From: Neoechinorhynchus agilis
Taxonomy: Eukaryota > Acanthocephala
Assembly (NCBI GenBank): GCA_051530055.1
Contig: CM121342.1
Location: 14,818,001-14,882,000 of the forward strand
Length of the DNA stretch: 64,000 bases
Direction of reading: 5' to 3'
Made by a program: the position numbers and the translations under genes. Shown here piece by piece: positions 11,229 to 23,234 of this stretch. Each line of letters begins with the position of its first letter. Positions within the stretch are counted from its first letter, which is position 1. The notes beneath the pieces were generated by a model that worked only from the letters and a program-made list of their open reading frames with translations, made no database searches and was not told the origin of the DNA.

Positions 11229-14200
11229 CTAATTTTTACTCCGATGAATTGCGTCGAATGCATCTGCAATCGCGTTTAGTTCTCTACACGTATTTAAAGC
11301 ATTCGTAAGATATTGATCTTCGAATATTGATGGTTTTGGAGGTTTAAAAGTAGCACCGGTGACTAGGCTTCTTTTTTGAGGACGAGGAGGTGGCGTTCTT
11401 TTTTCTGCTTTTGAAGGCGCGAAACGGTTTGGCGCTGAAGTTGAGTTTTGACTTTGCATTAACATACAATTGAATCTCTTGGGCGGTGTGGTGCTCTTGG
11501 GGCCCAAAGATTGTCTTGGCAGTTCCGCAAAGTTCGAACATGCCATATTCGTACCGGCTAGATCATCGGTTCCATTCAATGATTCTATGAAATTGGTTTG
11601 CACATCCTTTTCTTTTAATTCGCAATCTATTATATACAAATTATTTTTAGAATAATTGAAATCATCGTTACCTTTTAGTTTATTTATTTTCGAATTTCCT
11701 GTCCTATTATTTACAAGGCGCCGTATAGATCGTTCAAATAGTCTGAGTCTATGTTGTGCACGATTGTTCGCATCTTCAAAATCCTTTGTTTGCTTGATTA
11801 TCTGGGACTTTAGTTCTTCTTGTGATTGCTCCAAGACTGTCACCCTTTTTCTATACCGACGAGCATGATTCTCCAAATCCTTGTTCCCTGTTAGAAGCTT
11901 CTTTTTCTCAATCTTGTTCTTCTTTAGTTCTACAATCATTTGACTATTTAATTTCCTTATCATTTCATATTGATGGACAGCATTAACCGAAATGTTATCC
12001 CGAAGTTCCGCCTTTAACTTGTCAATTTTACGTTCTTGCCTCTGTATAGTTATTGATTTATCTTGATTGTCACTTAAAACGCAATCATACTTCTTTTGAA
12101 TAGTTTCCACTTTTTCTAACAATTCCCCATTTTGCACAAGGAGATTTTCTAATTTCATAGAACCTTCTGCTAGTTTCGTATTCTTCTCCCTTAATTCATT
12201 ATAAAGATATTCGTATTTAGTTTTGAGATCAGAGATATCAGTTTTAGCATTTTCCAAACAACCTTGAAGTCTTAGATTTTCTTCTTTGTTTTTTATAAGT
12301 CCTGTATTTTCCTCTAAATTCCTAGACTGTTCCAAATGCTCTAGTTTTCCCATAATTTTTTGAAGTTTTAGTTCCAGTGATCGCTTATCAGTTTTCCATT
12401 TTATTTCTTTCTCTAAGAACTGTTGAACTTTCTTTTCAGCCATGTCCAACTCTGCTTTCAATTTCACTTCGACCTCAACAATTTCCCGATCTCTTGATTT
12501 CCTTGTAATTTCATTTTGCTCGTTGATTTCCTTGAGTTGATTCAATTTAGCATTTAAGTCATTTATCAGTTGACCGTTAGCCTGAGATTCTGCAACCATT
12601 TCTTCATTTTGCTTTCTGACTTTTTCTAATTGGTTTTCCATTCCCACTAAAGCTTTCACTTTCGTATCCAATTTCTCATTGGCTGCTTTAAGGGATCGCT
12701 CCAGCTTACTTATTTTCTGTTGGCTTTCATTGATACGATAGTGCATCTCCCGTTCCGTTTTCGATACTCCCATTTCCTTTTCTTGCTGGATAGACGAAAG
12801 CTTCGTTTTTAAATCCTGATTTTTCTTAGTCATTTCCTCTAATTCCGAAGAAAGCGTTGCATACTTCTTGTTTTTCTGCTCAATGTCATACTCAGTAAGC
12901 TTCTGCTTCCTTTTTAGTTGTGTATTTTGAGCATTAAGATCATTGTTTTGTTCTGATACCTCCTTAAGCTTGCGTTTGTGGTCAATCAATCGATTTTCCT
13001 TCTCACTCAACTTTTCCAAAATCTCTGTTTGGTGTTTCTGTAATTTCATCACCTCTACTTGTGCGTCTTTTGCAAGTGATTTAAGCTCATTTTCTTTTTG
13101 CGATAAATCACCATTTTTTCCTTTTGTAAGCCTTAAATCTTCCGTCAAATTCTCATTCTGTTTTGTCAATTCTGCTATCCTCAAAATCTGATGTGAACAA
13201 TTTTTGTTCCTTTCCTCTAAATCGTTTTCCAATGCCCTCGTGTTCGTTCTCAGCTTCTTAATTTCTATGTTTAATTTATTGCTTTGCTCGGACATTTCCT
13301 TTAGCCTGCGATTAGTGTTCTCTAGCAGCTTTTCCTTCTCAATTAGCTCCTCCTTCAACATTTTGCACTTGGAATCCGATTCTTGAATTGTGGGCGAGCG
13401 ATTCTCTGTTTGAGGTTTAGTTTCTTGTTTTTGAAAATGACCAACAATCACGTCTTTTCCATTTTCACTTTGCAAAGCCTCTTTTGTATGCGTGTTCCAA
13501 CCGAAAGGTTCGTCATCAGACTGATATTTTCCTGGCTGATCGTCTTCAGTTTTCTTACATTCGGTGTCATTTATTACATCGGGACTTTTAATTGACTTTT
13601 TCTTGCCGTCGGTGCTTCCCTTGCCATTTGAATTCTGAATTTGCATGGTTTTTTCTTTTTGTTTCCCTTGCTCAGTTGATTGACCATTTTCCCTTTTATC
13701 CACAGCAGCCATCAGATCCGACAAAGATGAGTAAGGGCAATTTTTATCGTATGAGTGTTCATCTTCACTTATAAGTATAGTGTTTATTGTTGTTTTCCTG
13801 TCATTGTCTCCATCGAACAACAATGCTGACAAAAGACAAGTGAGTGTCGTTTGGTCGCTCGCGTTCAATCTTGTGCACATTTCGAGGAATAAATCACTAA
13901 CTGAAGGCGTAGACAGTCCGTATCCGTAAAAGCTCAAAATCAAGACAGCGCGCCCTAACAGCTCCATTGGTTTAATCGCCATCTTATAGCGATTCTCTAA
14001 AAACTTTTTCATTTCGCTTGGCCTTTTTCCAAGCATCGAAAAATCTTCATGTGGATTTTGTTCATTCACATTTTTTTCAATTTGACAGCAAATGTCCTCC
14101 ATTATTTTATAAACACCATTTGGGTCATTAATAGAAATCCAAATTTTAATATTTCGTCGGATCTTACATGTCGGAGATACGGAGGCAGCGACGAGGTTAG

Positions 14201-14234
14201 TTATCATGGTACGAATATTCGCGTTAAGACTCAT
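11229..14234 (-). CDS. Large coiled-coil protein, copy 1 (1001 aa), function unknown
   Basis: I do not recognise this family. Residues 1-170 look globular and mostly helical, including MELLGRAVLILSFYGYG. Residues 170-280 are charged and low-complexity. Residues about 285-835 form a long, nearly unbroken coiled coil rich in E, K, L, N and Q, of the kind seen in centrosomal, Golgi or synaptonemal proteins. The C-terminal 160 residues are basic and proline-rich (TPPPRPQKR near 960). There is no signal peptide, membrane segment or catalytic motif. The 3-kb frame has no intron. It starts at the first ATG of the frame (14,234). Upstream lie a foldback element and the 46-bp minisatellite; downstream lies the 231-bp satellite. 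A second copy at 28,174-31,179 differs by six residues. Being intact twice suggests a real gene; it could also belong to an unrecognised mobile unit. Confidence 0.8.
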   Translation of the reverse strand: MSLNANIRTMITNLVAASVSPTCKIRRNIKIWISINDPNGVYKIMEDICCQIEKNVNEQNPHEDFSMLGKRPSEMKKFLENRYKMAIKPMELLGRAVLILSFYGYGLSTPSVSDLFLEMCTRLNASDQTTLTCLLSALLFDGDNDRKTTINTILISEDEHSYDKNCPYSSLSDLMAAVDKRENGQSTEQGKQKEKTMQIQNSNGKGSTDGKKKSIKSPDVINDTECKKTEDDQPGKYQSDDEPFGWNTHTKEALQSENGKDVIVGHFQKQETKPQTENRSPTIQESDSKCKMLKEELIEKEKLLENTNRRLKEMSEQSNKLNIEIKKLRTNTRALENDLEERNKNCSHQILRIAELTKQNENLTEDLRLTKGKNGDLSQKENELKSLAKDAQVEVMKLQKHQTEILEKLSEKENRLIDHKRKLKEVSEQNNDLNAQNTQLKRKQKLTEYDIEQKNKKYATLSSELEEMTKKNQDLKTKLSSIQQEKEMGVSKTEREMHYRINESQQKISKLERSLKAANEKLDTKVKALVGMENQLEKVRKQNEEMVAESQANGQLINDLNAKLNQLKEINEQNEITRKSRDREIVEVEVKLKAELDMAEKKVQQFLEKEIKWKTDKRSLELKLQKIMGKLEHLEQSRNLEENTGLIKNKEENLRLQGCLENAKTDISDLKTKYEYLYNELREKNTKLAEGSMKLENLLVQNGELLEKVETIQKKYDCVLSDNQDKSITIQRQERKIDKLKAELRDNISVNAVHQYEMIRKLNSQMIVELKKNKIEKKKLLTGNKDLENHARRYRKRVTVLEQSQEELKSQIIKQTKDFEDANNRAQHRLRLFERSIRRLVNNRTGNSKINKLKGNDDFNYSKNNLYIIDCELKEKDVQTNFIESLNGTDDLAGTNMACSNFAELPRQSLGPKSTTPPKRFNCMLMQSQNSTSAPNRFAPSKAEKRTPPPRPQKRSLVTGATFKPPKPSIFEDQYLTNALNTCRELNAIADAFDAIHRSKN

Positions 14235-14966
14235 TTCTAAAATTTAAGAAGGGGTTTTCAGATAAGAAATCAATATGTTCGAGCGTTGTGTATTGATAAA
14301 AATGAAGATACATTTTAAAATAAAGAATAATTGAAAATTGCACTCAAGGGATTTTATACCCCAATCACTGTTAGCGGCAAACCGAATACAAAACAATTTT
14401 GAATTAATACCTTAAAGCGAAGGATTTTATAAATTGTAAAGTCACCCATTTATTAGCTTTCAAATGTAAATCATAAAAACCAAGTTGCTTGAGATAATCC
14501 CGTGTTTTCAGAAATGATTTAAAACGGAATCCCACCCACAACGTTCGGACAAATCGCAATTCAATGGTGTTCCCTTAATTCTCCCCTACTTTTATAACCA
14601 CCGTTTGGGCTTATTAAATGCAGTGAGTTGCTAAGTAGCGATTGGTGTGTAGAGTCCAGACTTTCCCACATTGCCTTTAAAATAACCTTATCCGCTATGC
14701 TTGTTTGACGTTTACGGTCCATGTAGATCTTAGTCAATCAATTTCGAGAAAAAGACAAAAGCGAATGAAGTTCCTACCAATTTTTATACGATGATGTTAC
14801 TAATAGGAATTCCTGACTAAGATAGACGCCACATTGGTTCTTTGAAAACATCGAACTTTAAAATTTCTCCTCGGTTAATTTAATGTACTAAAATCCAAGA
14901 AAATGATTTTTCATCGAAAAGGAGATTAAAAATCAGAATACATAAGTCGCGTTCATATAGAGAATA

Positions 14967-15145
14967 GGTGTTGGTGTTGATAATTTATTTTAAAATATTT
15001 CGTAAGTTTTTTGCTTACCTCTTCAGTTATATTGCTTGTAAGTATCAAATATGTGGGTTATTTGAAACTTACAAGCAATATAACTGAAGAGGTAAGCAAA
15101 AAGCTTACGAAATATTTTAAATAAATGATCAACACCAACAACACC
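14967..15145. repeat. Foldback element with 80-bp arms
   Basis: The left arm (14,967-15,051) and right arm (15,062-15,145) are almost perfect reverse complements, sharing GCTTACCTCTTCAGTTATAT and TATTGCTTGTAAGT, with a loop of about 10 bases (ATGTGGGTT). The ends read GGTGTTGGTGTTGAT and its partner. A transcript would form a long hairpin. It lies about 0.75 kb upstream of the coiled-coil start codon and recurs at 31,912-32,090. Confidence 0.75.
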
Positions 15146-16065
15146 AATCCGGGGGAAAACATCGCCAAACTCGAATCAAATTCACCCCGACGACAATTCT
15201 CTGTGATATTTTAAGAATAGTTTCAAATTATTAAATGATGCGGGTCTCTTGACTTAGTACACAACCTGCTCGCTCGCAGCACAACGAATACTAATCAAGC
15301 ATTTGGGAGGTGAGGGGAAATATCGTGGTTCATAAAAATCGTTATTGATATAAGGTATTGCTTTGGGAAATCGCTTGCTTTTAGATATGTTCTTGAAAAC
15401 ATGATTGCCTGCTTATCTTCATAAAATACTTGGAAAAACATAGTGCTTATCACACCCGAAATCGGTTATAATTATTGTGCCAACATGATAAATATTGAGC
15501 CGAAACGAGTCGTTTTTAGTTAATATTAAATATAGAAGACTTTAATGACTTAAGAATGGAAGTTTGATGAACTGATTCTGTACGAAGCTAAGATTTTAAA
15601 ACACACGTCCTATTATTGCTTGAGTATAAGTTTAAAAACCGTAAGTCGCGACAATCCGGTAATAAAAATCAACGATCAACTATAAAGAATATGATTTACC
15701 GATGTTATCGAAGATTTCAAATCGATGAACTCATTTTTCAAATAAAATTATTACCAGTCTCATAACAAAGTCGGGGAATGTCCTAGTCGCCACCTGAGAC
15801 ACTTATACCTAAGCCCGTAACGTATCATCGAAGCTAGGCAGACGCTATGCTACTGTTCATCTACAAAAAGTCACGAATGTCACCTAGAGATCTTTAAAAG
15901 AGTATATTCAAGCTTTGCAAAAGGCAGAAGATCACAGCTATCTTTAGTTAATTGTAACGAAGTTGTTCACATATATGTATTTTTTGGTGGTTGAGAAGAA
16001 TAGAGAATGATTTTATTAATTCTAAATATTTCATCCGTCTCGTCGGACTTCTTCAGGTCTAAAAG

Positions 16066-16866
16066 GTAGGTCAGGATAAAGCCACCAGTCAACTTAAACA
16101 GATTACAGACTGAAATTTAGGCTAAAACCAGCGGTAAAATAGGGTGGATTAAAAACTAAAATCTAGGTAAAAGCCCAGGGTAAAATAGGGCGGATTACAT
16201 AGTTAACTCAGACTAAAGCCACCAGTCACTTTAAAGGGATTACAGACTAAAACCAAGGATAAAAACACAAGTCAAATAAGGCGGATAGCAGACTAAAACT
16301 TAGGCTAATGAAACCAATTAAATAAGGTGGATTACAGACTAAAACTCAGGTTGAAGCCCCCGGTAAAATAGAGATGATTACAGACTAAAACTCAGGCTAA
16401 AGCCACCGGTAAAATAGGGCGGATTAAAGATTAAAACTCAGGATGACGCAACCGATAAGATGAGGCAGATTACAGAATATAACTCCGGCTAAAGCAACCA
16501 GTCAAATGAGGCGGATTACAGACTAAAACTCTGGATAAAAACATCAGTTAAACGGGTCGGACTACCGACTAAAACTAAAGCTAAAACCACCAGTCAAATA
16601 AGACGGATTAAAGACTTTAACTCAGGGTAAAGTCACTAGTAAAATAGGCAGATTATGGACTAAAACTCTGTATGAGGCAAGCGGTTCAATAGTGCGGATT
16701 ACAGACGAAAAATCAGTATAAAGCAACCTGTCAAATGAGGCGGACTACAGACTAAAATTCAGGCTAAAGCCACCAGTCCAATGAGGCGGATTATGGACTA
16801 AAACTTAGGCTAAAATCACCGGTCAAATAAGGCGAATTACAGAAACTCTGGCTAAGACGAGGCGGA
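16066..16866. repeat. 46-bp minisatellite, about 17 units
   Basis: The unit consensus starts GCGGATTACAGACTAAAACT and goes on with CAGGCTAAAGCCACCGGTAA AATAG. Units differ by about 10-25% and some are a base or two shorter or longer. The period is not a multiple of three and no frame is conserved, so it is non-coding. The array is preserved almost base for base in copy 2 (about 33,011-33,811), so it shows no unit gain or loss since the block duplicated. Confidence 0.85.
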
Positions 16867-17603
16867 CGAAATATTGATAATAATAAATCAATCTCTATTT
16901 TTCTCATCACCAAGCAAAATGCATACTTTAGTTATTTATCAACTAATTGATGCCTTCTTAGAACCACGCTAAATTGATTTTTTTGAATAATATACGAGGT
17001 TTTACTTCTATGCGAGTATCTTAGACGTTTTTATCAAGGTGAGATATCAAACAAGTTTTTAACTCTCACACGTTACCTCGTTGATTTTGGTGGTCGTTTT
17101 AATACTACTGAGATAAGTGATTTCCATTTTATGTCTGAATACAAATCAACGCCTCATCGATTAAATTTTCACCATCAACGCTTCTCTTTTTTCTTTGGTA
17201 AATTTCTTTACGATTTTTGATAACTGCTATAAGTTATAAATAAAAACAACTGTAATAGTTTTTTTGCAAATATTATTTCTTTTTTTATATCATTATTATT
17301 AGAACAAAGAAGCGTTACAATGAGTTGGGAGCATATCTGTCAAATAGACTTTATCAGTCTTAACTTTAATGATTTATAAAATCTATAAAATGGACGTCCT
17401 TGAAGTTTATTGTCTGAGCAATGTCCATAACTTGCCCTCCACAACGTAAGCCTATTCGACGCGTGAATTTAAACTGTCCACTCCTTTATTTTCGAAATTC
17501 CTTTTTTGTCCTCAATATTTAACAACTGTAGTATATCAATAAAGTCTTGTTTACTGATAGATTTAAAGCAAAATGACAATCCTGTATTCTCTAGTTTCCT
17601 CCA

Positions 17604-19110
17604 TATCAATGCTTCACAAATTATAAATCTTTGATTAGTGGCATCGTCGGTTAGAACTTCTTAACATACCATTTTCTAAATCGCACCGGAAACCACCTCG
17701 CTAGCTAGTTGTACTATTGAGATTCGCGCGCGATATGTCTGAATCGACTGGTCCAAAAATGCAAACTGCAGAGTCGCTCATGAAATTTGCTCAAAAATAA
17801 GTTGCTTTTTCTAAGCGTGACGAATTTCATCTACTTGCTGGGATCGAGATTGAACCTTTCAACCTTTCTGCTCGCCGAAACGTCACTTTTTACCTAATTC
17901 CCTTCAGCCCGCGATTGAAATAGTTAGACAATGACCTCTCTCTCATTCATCCACCGGATCCGTTCTCCACTCCGGCCCGACCGCCGTTCACTCCGGATGC
18001 GCCATCCACTTCAAATTCCGACTCCGTCATCAACTCCAATTCCGGGTGTCAAATTTACGGAACGATGGGCCCGCTCATATGATTGAGAATTTAAAAAAGT
18101 GATCGAACAAATAGTTTCTTAGTCCCATTTTTTATAAGGAGTGACCAGCTTGCATGTGGGCCTTTCATCGGTGACGGAATCCCTGTTTTAGGGTGACAGT
18201 GATCAAATCCACGATCGCCGATGATTCACAACCAAAAGGACGAAATACCTCGTTGAAGGGGAGAGGAAACTCACTGACCAGTTCCGTCTTCCCGGGAGAT
18301 ATCTGAGGATCCGGAGAAATTAGTACGAAACTCATAACCGAATGGAAAGGGTTTCAATCCACGATCGCCGATGACTCACAATCAAAGGGGCCGAAATACC
18401 TCGTTGAAGGGGAGAGGAAACTCACTGATGAATCCCTCCTCCCGATGGGTATCTCATGATCCGGAGAAATGAGCACAAAACTCATCTGTATGTCGAATGA
18501 TCGAGGACTTCGCGTTTTGCACAAAACAGGCTCATCCAAGGTACAGATGTTTTCTTGAGATTTAGCCATACATCCTCCGTCGTTCGGAAAACTCCATTGA
18601 TAGGGAGTGCCAAGATCGCTCAATTTATTATCGAACAAAACTTAACGATGTAGGAACATAAAATCAGCGATTAGAAACCGACGGCGATTTACAATGTACA
18701 AAAAACGGAATAATCCTAGTCAGTGTAATTGTCATGTTTTATTCGATGTAGCGCGCACACCCCACACACGTTCACAACCTATGTTCACATGCACTACGTA
18801 TATGATTCTTTCGGGGATAACTCTTGACAGTAATTATGTGGCGCGCACGTTTAAATTTGTATCATCATTTTTTTAATGGAAAGATAATTTGTGAAAATTA
18901 GCCATGTAGTCTGCTTGCCCGAAGTCTTTTTAAATTAGCAGCGGGATTAGATTAATTTACAACACGATCTAACGTCGTAAACACTTGCAAACAAACTGAG
19001 AACAATTAAAAGCATAGTCATAAGACTGGAAAGCGTAATATTTTAAACATAAATATCCTATCTCGATATTTTTTATCAGCAAAAATCTACAAGCAATCGG
19101 CATGTCAACG
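17604..19110. other. Repeat mosaic after the duplicated block
   Basis: No gene is visible. About 17,955-18,048 matches the start of the minisatellite at 34,645. About 18,049-18,430 matches 36,599-36,985 and includes a two-module SINE. A piece near 18,533-18,580 (AAGGTACAGATGTTTTCTTG) recurs near 22,850. The open frame on the minus strand at 18,354-18,638 is SINE sequence read by chance. Confidence 0.6.
18140..18480 (+). repeat. SINE copy, two body modules
   Basis: Modules start near 18,218 and 18,367, 149 bp apart, both with ACGATCGCCGATGA, GAAATACCTCGTTGAAGGGG and ATCCGGAGAAAT. It is about 97% identical to the copy at 36,680-36,985, closer than to the copy at 355-765. Confidence 0.65.
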
Positions 19111-19139
19111 ATTCCACCGCCGTCCCCTCGCTCCACTCG

Positions 19140-21850
19140 GGAGTGAACTATCTCAGCAAACCACCATTCGTCGCACCGCCTGACGCTTCGGACGCAGGCC
19201 CGCTCAACGCGCCACCTGTTAATCACGCGGATCACGAGAGGACCGACGCTGCAAATTCACAAAATCAACTTTGGTCCGAACGGGAGGTGAGGCCAATGCT
19301 GCCCGATATCCGAGGGTCTCAACACATAATTGCCCGGTTTGTGACAAGCAGATCAAAATTACGAAATCGAGAGAATTTTGAACTCACTGCCCAAAGGATT
19401 CCCGATGTGTTGGTTCCGGCCTTCTGCTGGCAAGCTCTGCTCCTCAGCTCAGTGAACCTTGCCAGAACATCCAAAACATCGTCCATTGCACCCTTCGTTG
19501 TTGGAGATCGTGCGCGTTTTGCCCAGAAACATCCTGAAGCGGATCCCAAAGGGCGCTCGATTTCAGGTAGCGAAGAGGTATTCAGCCCTGCTGAGCGACT
19601 GCCTCGAGACAAATACCGAGATATCTTGGGCACGCCTTTTCGCATTCCCGAGACTGGTACTTTGTGCTGGAGTACCATCTGACGAGTCTCTTGTTACCCT
19701 CATCAAAAACCGGGTGTCCTCCTTCGACAACTCGTTTGGAAAGGTCCTACGCAAAGCTCGCGTTTTTAGGGGAGATATCTCAAAGTCACTGAATTCGGGC
19801 CGAGTTTCAACCCGTTCAATGACCCAGAGAGTGTCTTCTAAACTCGCCGATGGTGATTTGAGAATCGCGGTTCGCATTCTATCATCCACCAACGAATTCG
19901 CAAGATCGGACGATGTTCCGGATACCGACACAAACCGAATACTTTATTAAAACGGGCAAGTACCGGGTCAAGGTTGTGCATGTTGACCCACGAGAACCAA
20001 ATGATCTGTACTTTATCGCTCATTCCGAAATGGACCTTCTTTTATTGAAAATAATCCAATCGAGATTATCTCGCGGTTTAGACCTGATGAAATCTAAACA
20101 AACACCAGTCAATTTAGCTGAGTGCAACTTATTGGCTGCAAAATTCTATAGCGATTGTGTGTATTCGAGATGTAAGATTATTAATAGAGACGATGTTCGT
20201 ACTCAGATTGATCTGATCGTCCTTGGATTCGAGAAATAAATTCGATGCAATGAAGACGCGATTTTCTAGAATTCGATAATGCCGATCAAACCAGGATCAT
20301 TTTTTACAAGATAACACAATTGTCAAGGCGGTGCGGTGTCCATTGTAAGAGCAGCGAGCAAAAAACTCAATGCGAGAAAGTTCTAAACGAACATCTCGAT
20401 TCAATGATCATAAAAGTGATCAATGCTGAAAGGGTTGATGGTCGCTTGCACATGGGCTCGACGGGCTTCGGCCTCGGCACCTACAGGACATGATGTCCTT
20501 CTCCGTAGGTGATCCATCCAATGTTCTCCTGAACGCCTTGACTCGGTTAGTCGGCGTTTTCTCTGGAGACAACCTGTCCCACAAGGCGATCGAATTGTTT
20601 TTTGGCGCTTCCCTCTGCGCTTTAGAAAAGGACGGTGGGATTCGTCCCATCGCGATCGGCTCTACACTGAGACGACTAGCAGAGAAAGTGATATCTAGGC
20701 GAGTATCAGAAGGTATTGCTGAAATTCTTCGTCCAGTTCAACTAGTTTGCTGCACACTTTGTGGGGCGGAAGCCATAGTCCATACACTCCGCACATTTGT
20801 TATTGAGAACGTCAAACCGTGTGTGATCCTGAAATTAGATTTCCGGAACGCTTTCATTTCCGCTAATCGCGACTTGCTCTTAAAAGCTGTCAGCGATCAC
20901 GCGCCGGAGGCTTACGGGTATTTTAGAAATTCGTACGGAGCTGTGACCCCTCTTGTATTCAACGATCACACCATTCCTTCCGAAAGAGGCGTTCAACAGG
21001 TAGACCCGTTAGGTCCCATTGGTTTCGCGCTCACAGTGAACGAATTAGTGAATTCTCTTGATGTGGAATTCAATGTATGGTACCTGGACGATGCTACGCT
21101 GGGAGGTGATCCTCAGGTAGTTCTTCGTGATTTGGAGAAAATCAAGATAGAGGCAAGTAAGCTAGACATTGAATTGAGCACAAAAAAATGCGAAATTCTA
21201 TTCTGTAATATAGAGGGACCCTGCAAAAGACGTAATAAAGCGCGACTTTGAAATTGTTGCACCCGGGATTGAAATGATCGACCTTGACCGGCTTAAGCTT
21301 TAGGGCAGTTGCGTCTTTGATGGGAACGTCGAACAAAAAATTAACAGCCTTCTAGAGAAATTATCGGTGCTTTGCGATAGGGTCTGTGAGCTTGGATCAC
21401 ACGAGGCTCTGTTTTTGATAAAGGATACCCTCTTCATCCCCAAGTTCCTTTATGCTCTACGCACTGCGACGTTTTTCAAGCACAAGGTTCAACTTGGCAA
21501 GCTAGATGACAGATTGAAGGACTGTCTTAAGCAGGTTTTAAATGTCCAGCTGTCAGAAGAGGCATGGCGACAAGCATCCTAGCCTGTATCTTCTGGCGGG
21601 TTGGGCATCCGGAAAACAGCGGACATATCCCTGCCTGCATTTTTAGGCTCCCACGAGGGAAGCAGAAGCGCAGTTCAGCGCATTTTGAAATCTAATTATC
21701 ATCTTGATAGGCATTTTGACGAGGGAATCAGTAAGTGGTGTACACTGACCAACTCCCATCAAGTACCTGTGAATGGCAAAAAGCAATCTGCGTGGGATCG
21801 ACCTCGGCAAGTGTGTGGATCGTGCATTATTTACATAAATAAAACGTGTT
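19140..21850 (+). mobile_element. LINE-like retrotransposon, broken, reverse transcriptase visible
   Basis: This is a GC-richer coding island in AT-rich DNA. Frames at 19,143-20,239 hold a 5' domain (WARLFAFPRLVLCAGVPSDE). The frame at 20,490-21,251 holds the reverse transcriptase: KDGGIRPIAIGSTLRRLAEK, VILKLDFRNAF (palm), VQQVDPLGP and the catalytic box WYLDDATLGG. The frames at 21,367-21,906 hold the thumb and a tail with HEALFLIKDTLFIPKFLYAL and LSEEAWRQA. Several frame breaks show it is inactive. The C-terminal part seen in the pieces at 48,270 and 58,395 is missing. The clade is uncertain; the YLDD-TLGG box and the HEAFFLLKN tail are shared by many invertebrate elements. Confidence 0.75.
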
Positions 21851-22039
21851 TATATACAGAGGAAATCAAGATCGCAAAAAGGAACTGTGATATAAATGGT
21901 ATATGACGCAATGAGCGCACTAGGGAATTATATAATACGGATCGATAAACTGCGTTACAGTACGGTTATAGTTGTGTCAGTTTTGTGTGGAATAAAACCT
22001 TAGTTGTTCAAGAGATTCCATTCAAATACAACAGGAACA

Positions 22040-22760
22040 CAAACATCCAGCGCACTTGGACCAGACAAGATAAATTGTCGGCATATAATGGCCTTTGACC
22101 GCGTATATCAACGCGAAGGAAAGTTGATCTGACCTCGACATTTTATCAGAATACAATAGAAACTGTCCAAAAATACATCAAGGGCCTTGGTTCTACCGAA
22201 GAAATAGTAGATACAACGCGCGCTAAGGCATTGCACGTCTCAAGTAACATTAATAGGTGGACCAAAGCGACGAAGCAATTTCAAGGAGTTGATTCGTTCA
22301 CAAATAGAAACTATGAGCGAACATATTTATCACTCCAATATAGACAAGACAGCCACAAACATTATACGGAATTGGCAAAGATGCGATTCCAATTGCTCGA
22401 ATCAACCACAACAGGACGAGAAGATGTCAGCATTATTCGGCCCAAGCTGAAACACAACCGCATGTGCTCAGCAGCTGCCCCTACAGTACGGGCATGATGA
22501 TAGAGCACCATGATGCAGTCCAAAAGCGATTCATATGGACTCCAAACAAGAGATGGGTACTCGGGTTGAAGTTCTAATTGAGAATCGTACCCACGATCCA
22601 GGAGGGCAGCTGTACAAACCAGATGCGATCGTAATCGACAAAATCGCGCAAAGATGCAAACTTACTTCAGTTGATCGTAGGTGGCATGAAAGCGCAATGC
22701 TACTTCTTGCCTATGAATCATACGCAACAGTTGATACATAGATTCGAACAAAACCAACAA
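22040..22760 (+). mobile_element. Possible second LINE relic
   Basis: Two open stretches (22,231-22,497 and 22,535-22,741) are GC-richer than their surroundings. The second reads VEVLIENRTHDPGGQLYKPD followed by AIVIDKIAQRC, which resembles the LINE C-terminal pattern of NKPDIVVIDR followed by an IVDV strand. The first holds an NRNYERTYLSLQY segment of unclear origin. No catalytic motif survives. It could be an unrelated retroelement fragment. Confidence 0.4.
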
Positions 22761-23234
22761 TGGAAGAATGCTTAATCCGGTCGACTGTGCTTGCGGTGAT
22801 AGAGGCGCATGAGCGCGTGGTAGATCAGCTAAGCAAATATAACCTCCATCCAAGGTACAGAAGTTTTCTTGAGATTTAGCGATACATCCTCGTACAAAAA
22901 TCCGAAGAATTCTTACCCTTTCAATTATTTGACGCGCGTTTAAATTTTTATCATAATTTTTTAATAGAAAAATAATTAGGACATTAACGTTTTAAGTAAC
23001 AATTAATACCGTAAGCTTCTCTGCCTTCTACGAGAGTTTTACATGGCGTTATAAGCAAGCACTTCTTGGCGTCATTAGCCGCTACTGTTATCTCCCGGAG
23101 AGGGATTCGCCTACGTACGCCCAGATTAATAAATCCGCGCAATATTGTTACTTTGCTTACGTCATAAGACTCACACTTTGCCTACGTCAAGCGACTCGTT
23201 TTATAGAACACCCTGATGAGCACTTTTTGACGTT

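Larger units (their letters stand above)
10107..17603. repeat. Segmental duplication, copy 1 (about 7.5 kb)
   Basis: This block matches 27,052-34,548 in the same orientation at an offset of 16,945 bp, with roughly 20 differences seen by eye (about 0.3%). It contains the tail of the 231-bp satellite, two foldback elements, the coiled-coil gene and the 46-bp minisatellite. The left edge is inside a satellite unit. The right edge is at the TTCCTCC following CTGTATTCTCTAGTTTC. Such low divergence means a very recent duplication, ongoing gene conversion, or two haplotypes wrongly joined in assembly. Confidence 0.92.

Noticed and set aside
11470-14240. Several + strand open frames of 60-82 codons inside the coiled-coil gene
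   Set aside because: They are antisense shadows of a low-complexity coding frame and have no motif of their own.
16066-16866. Regular repeats considered as a CRISPR-like array
   Set aside because: Units are contiguous and variable with no unique spacers, and the surroundings are eukaryotic; it is a minisatellite.
18354-18638. 94-codon minus-strand frame
   Set aside because: It is largely SINE body read in antisense.
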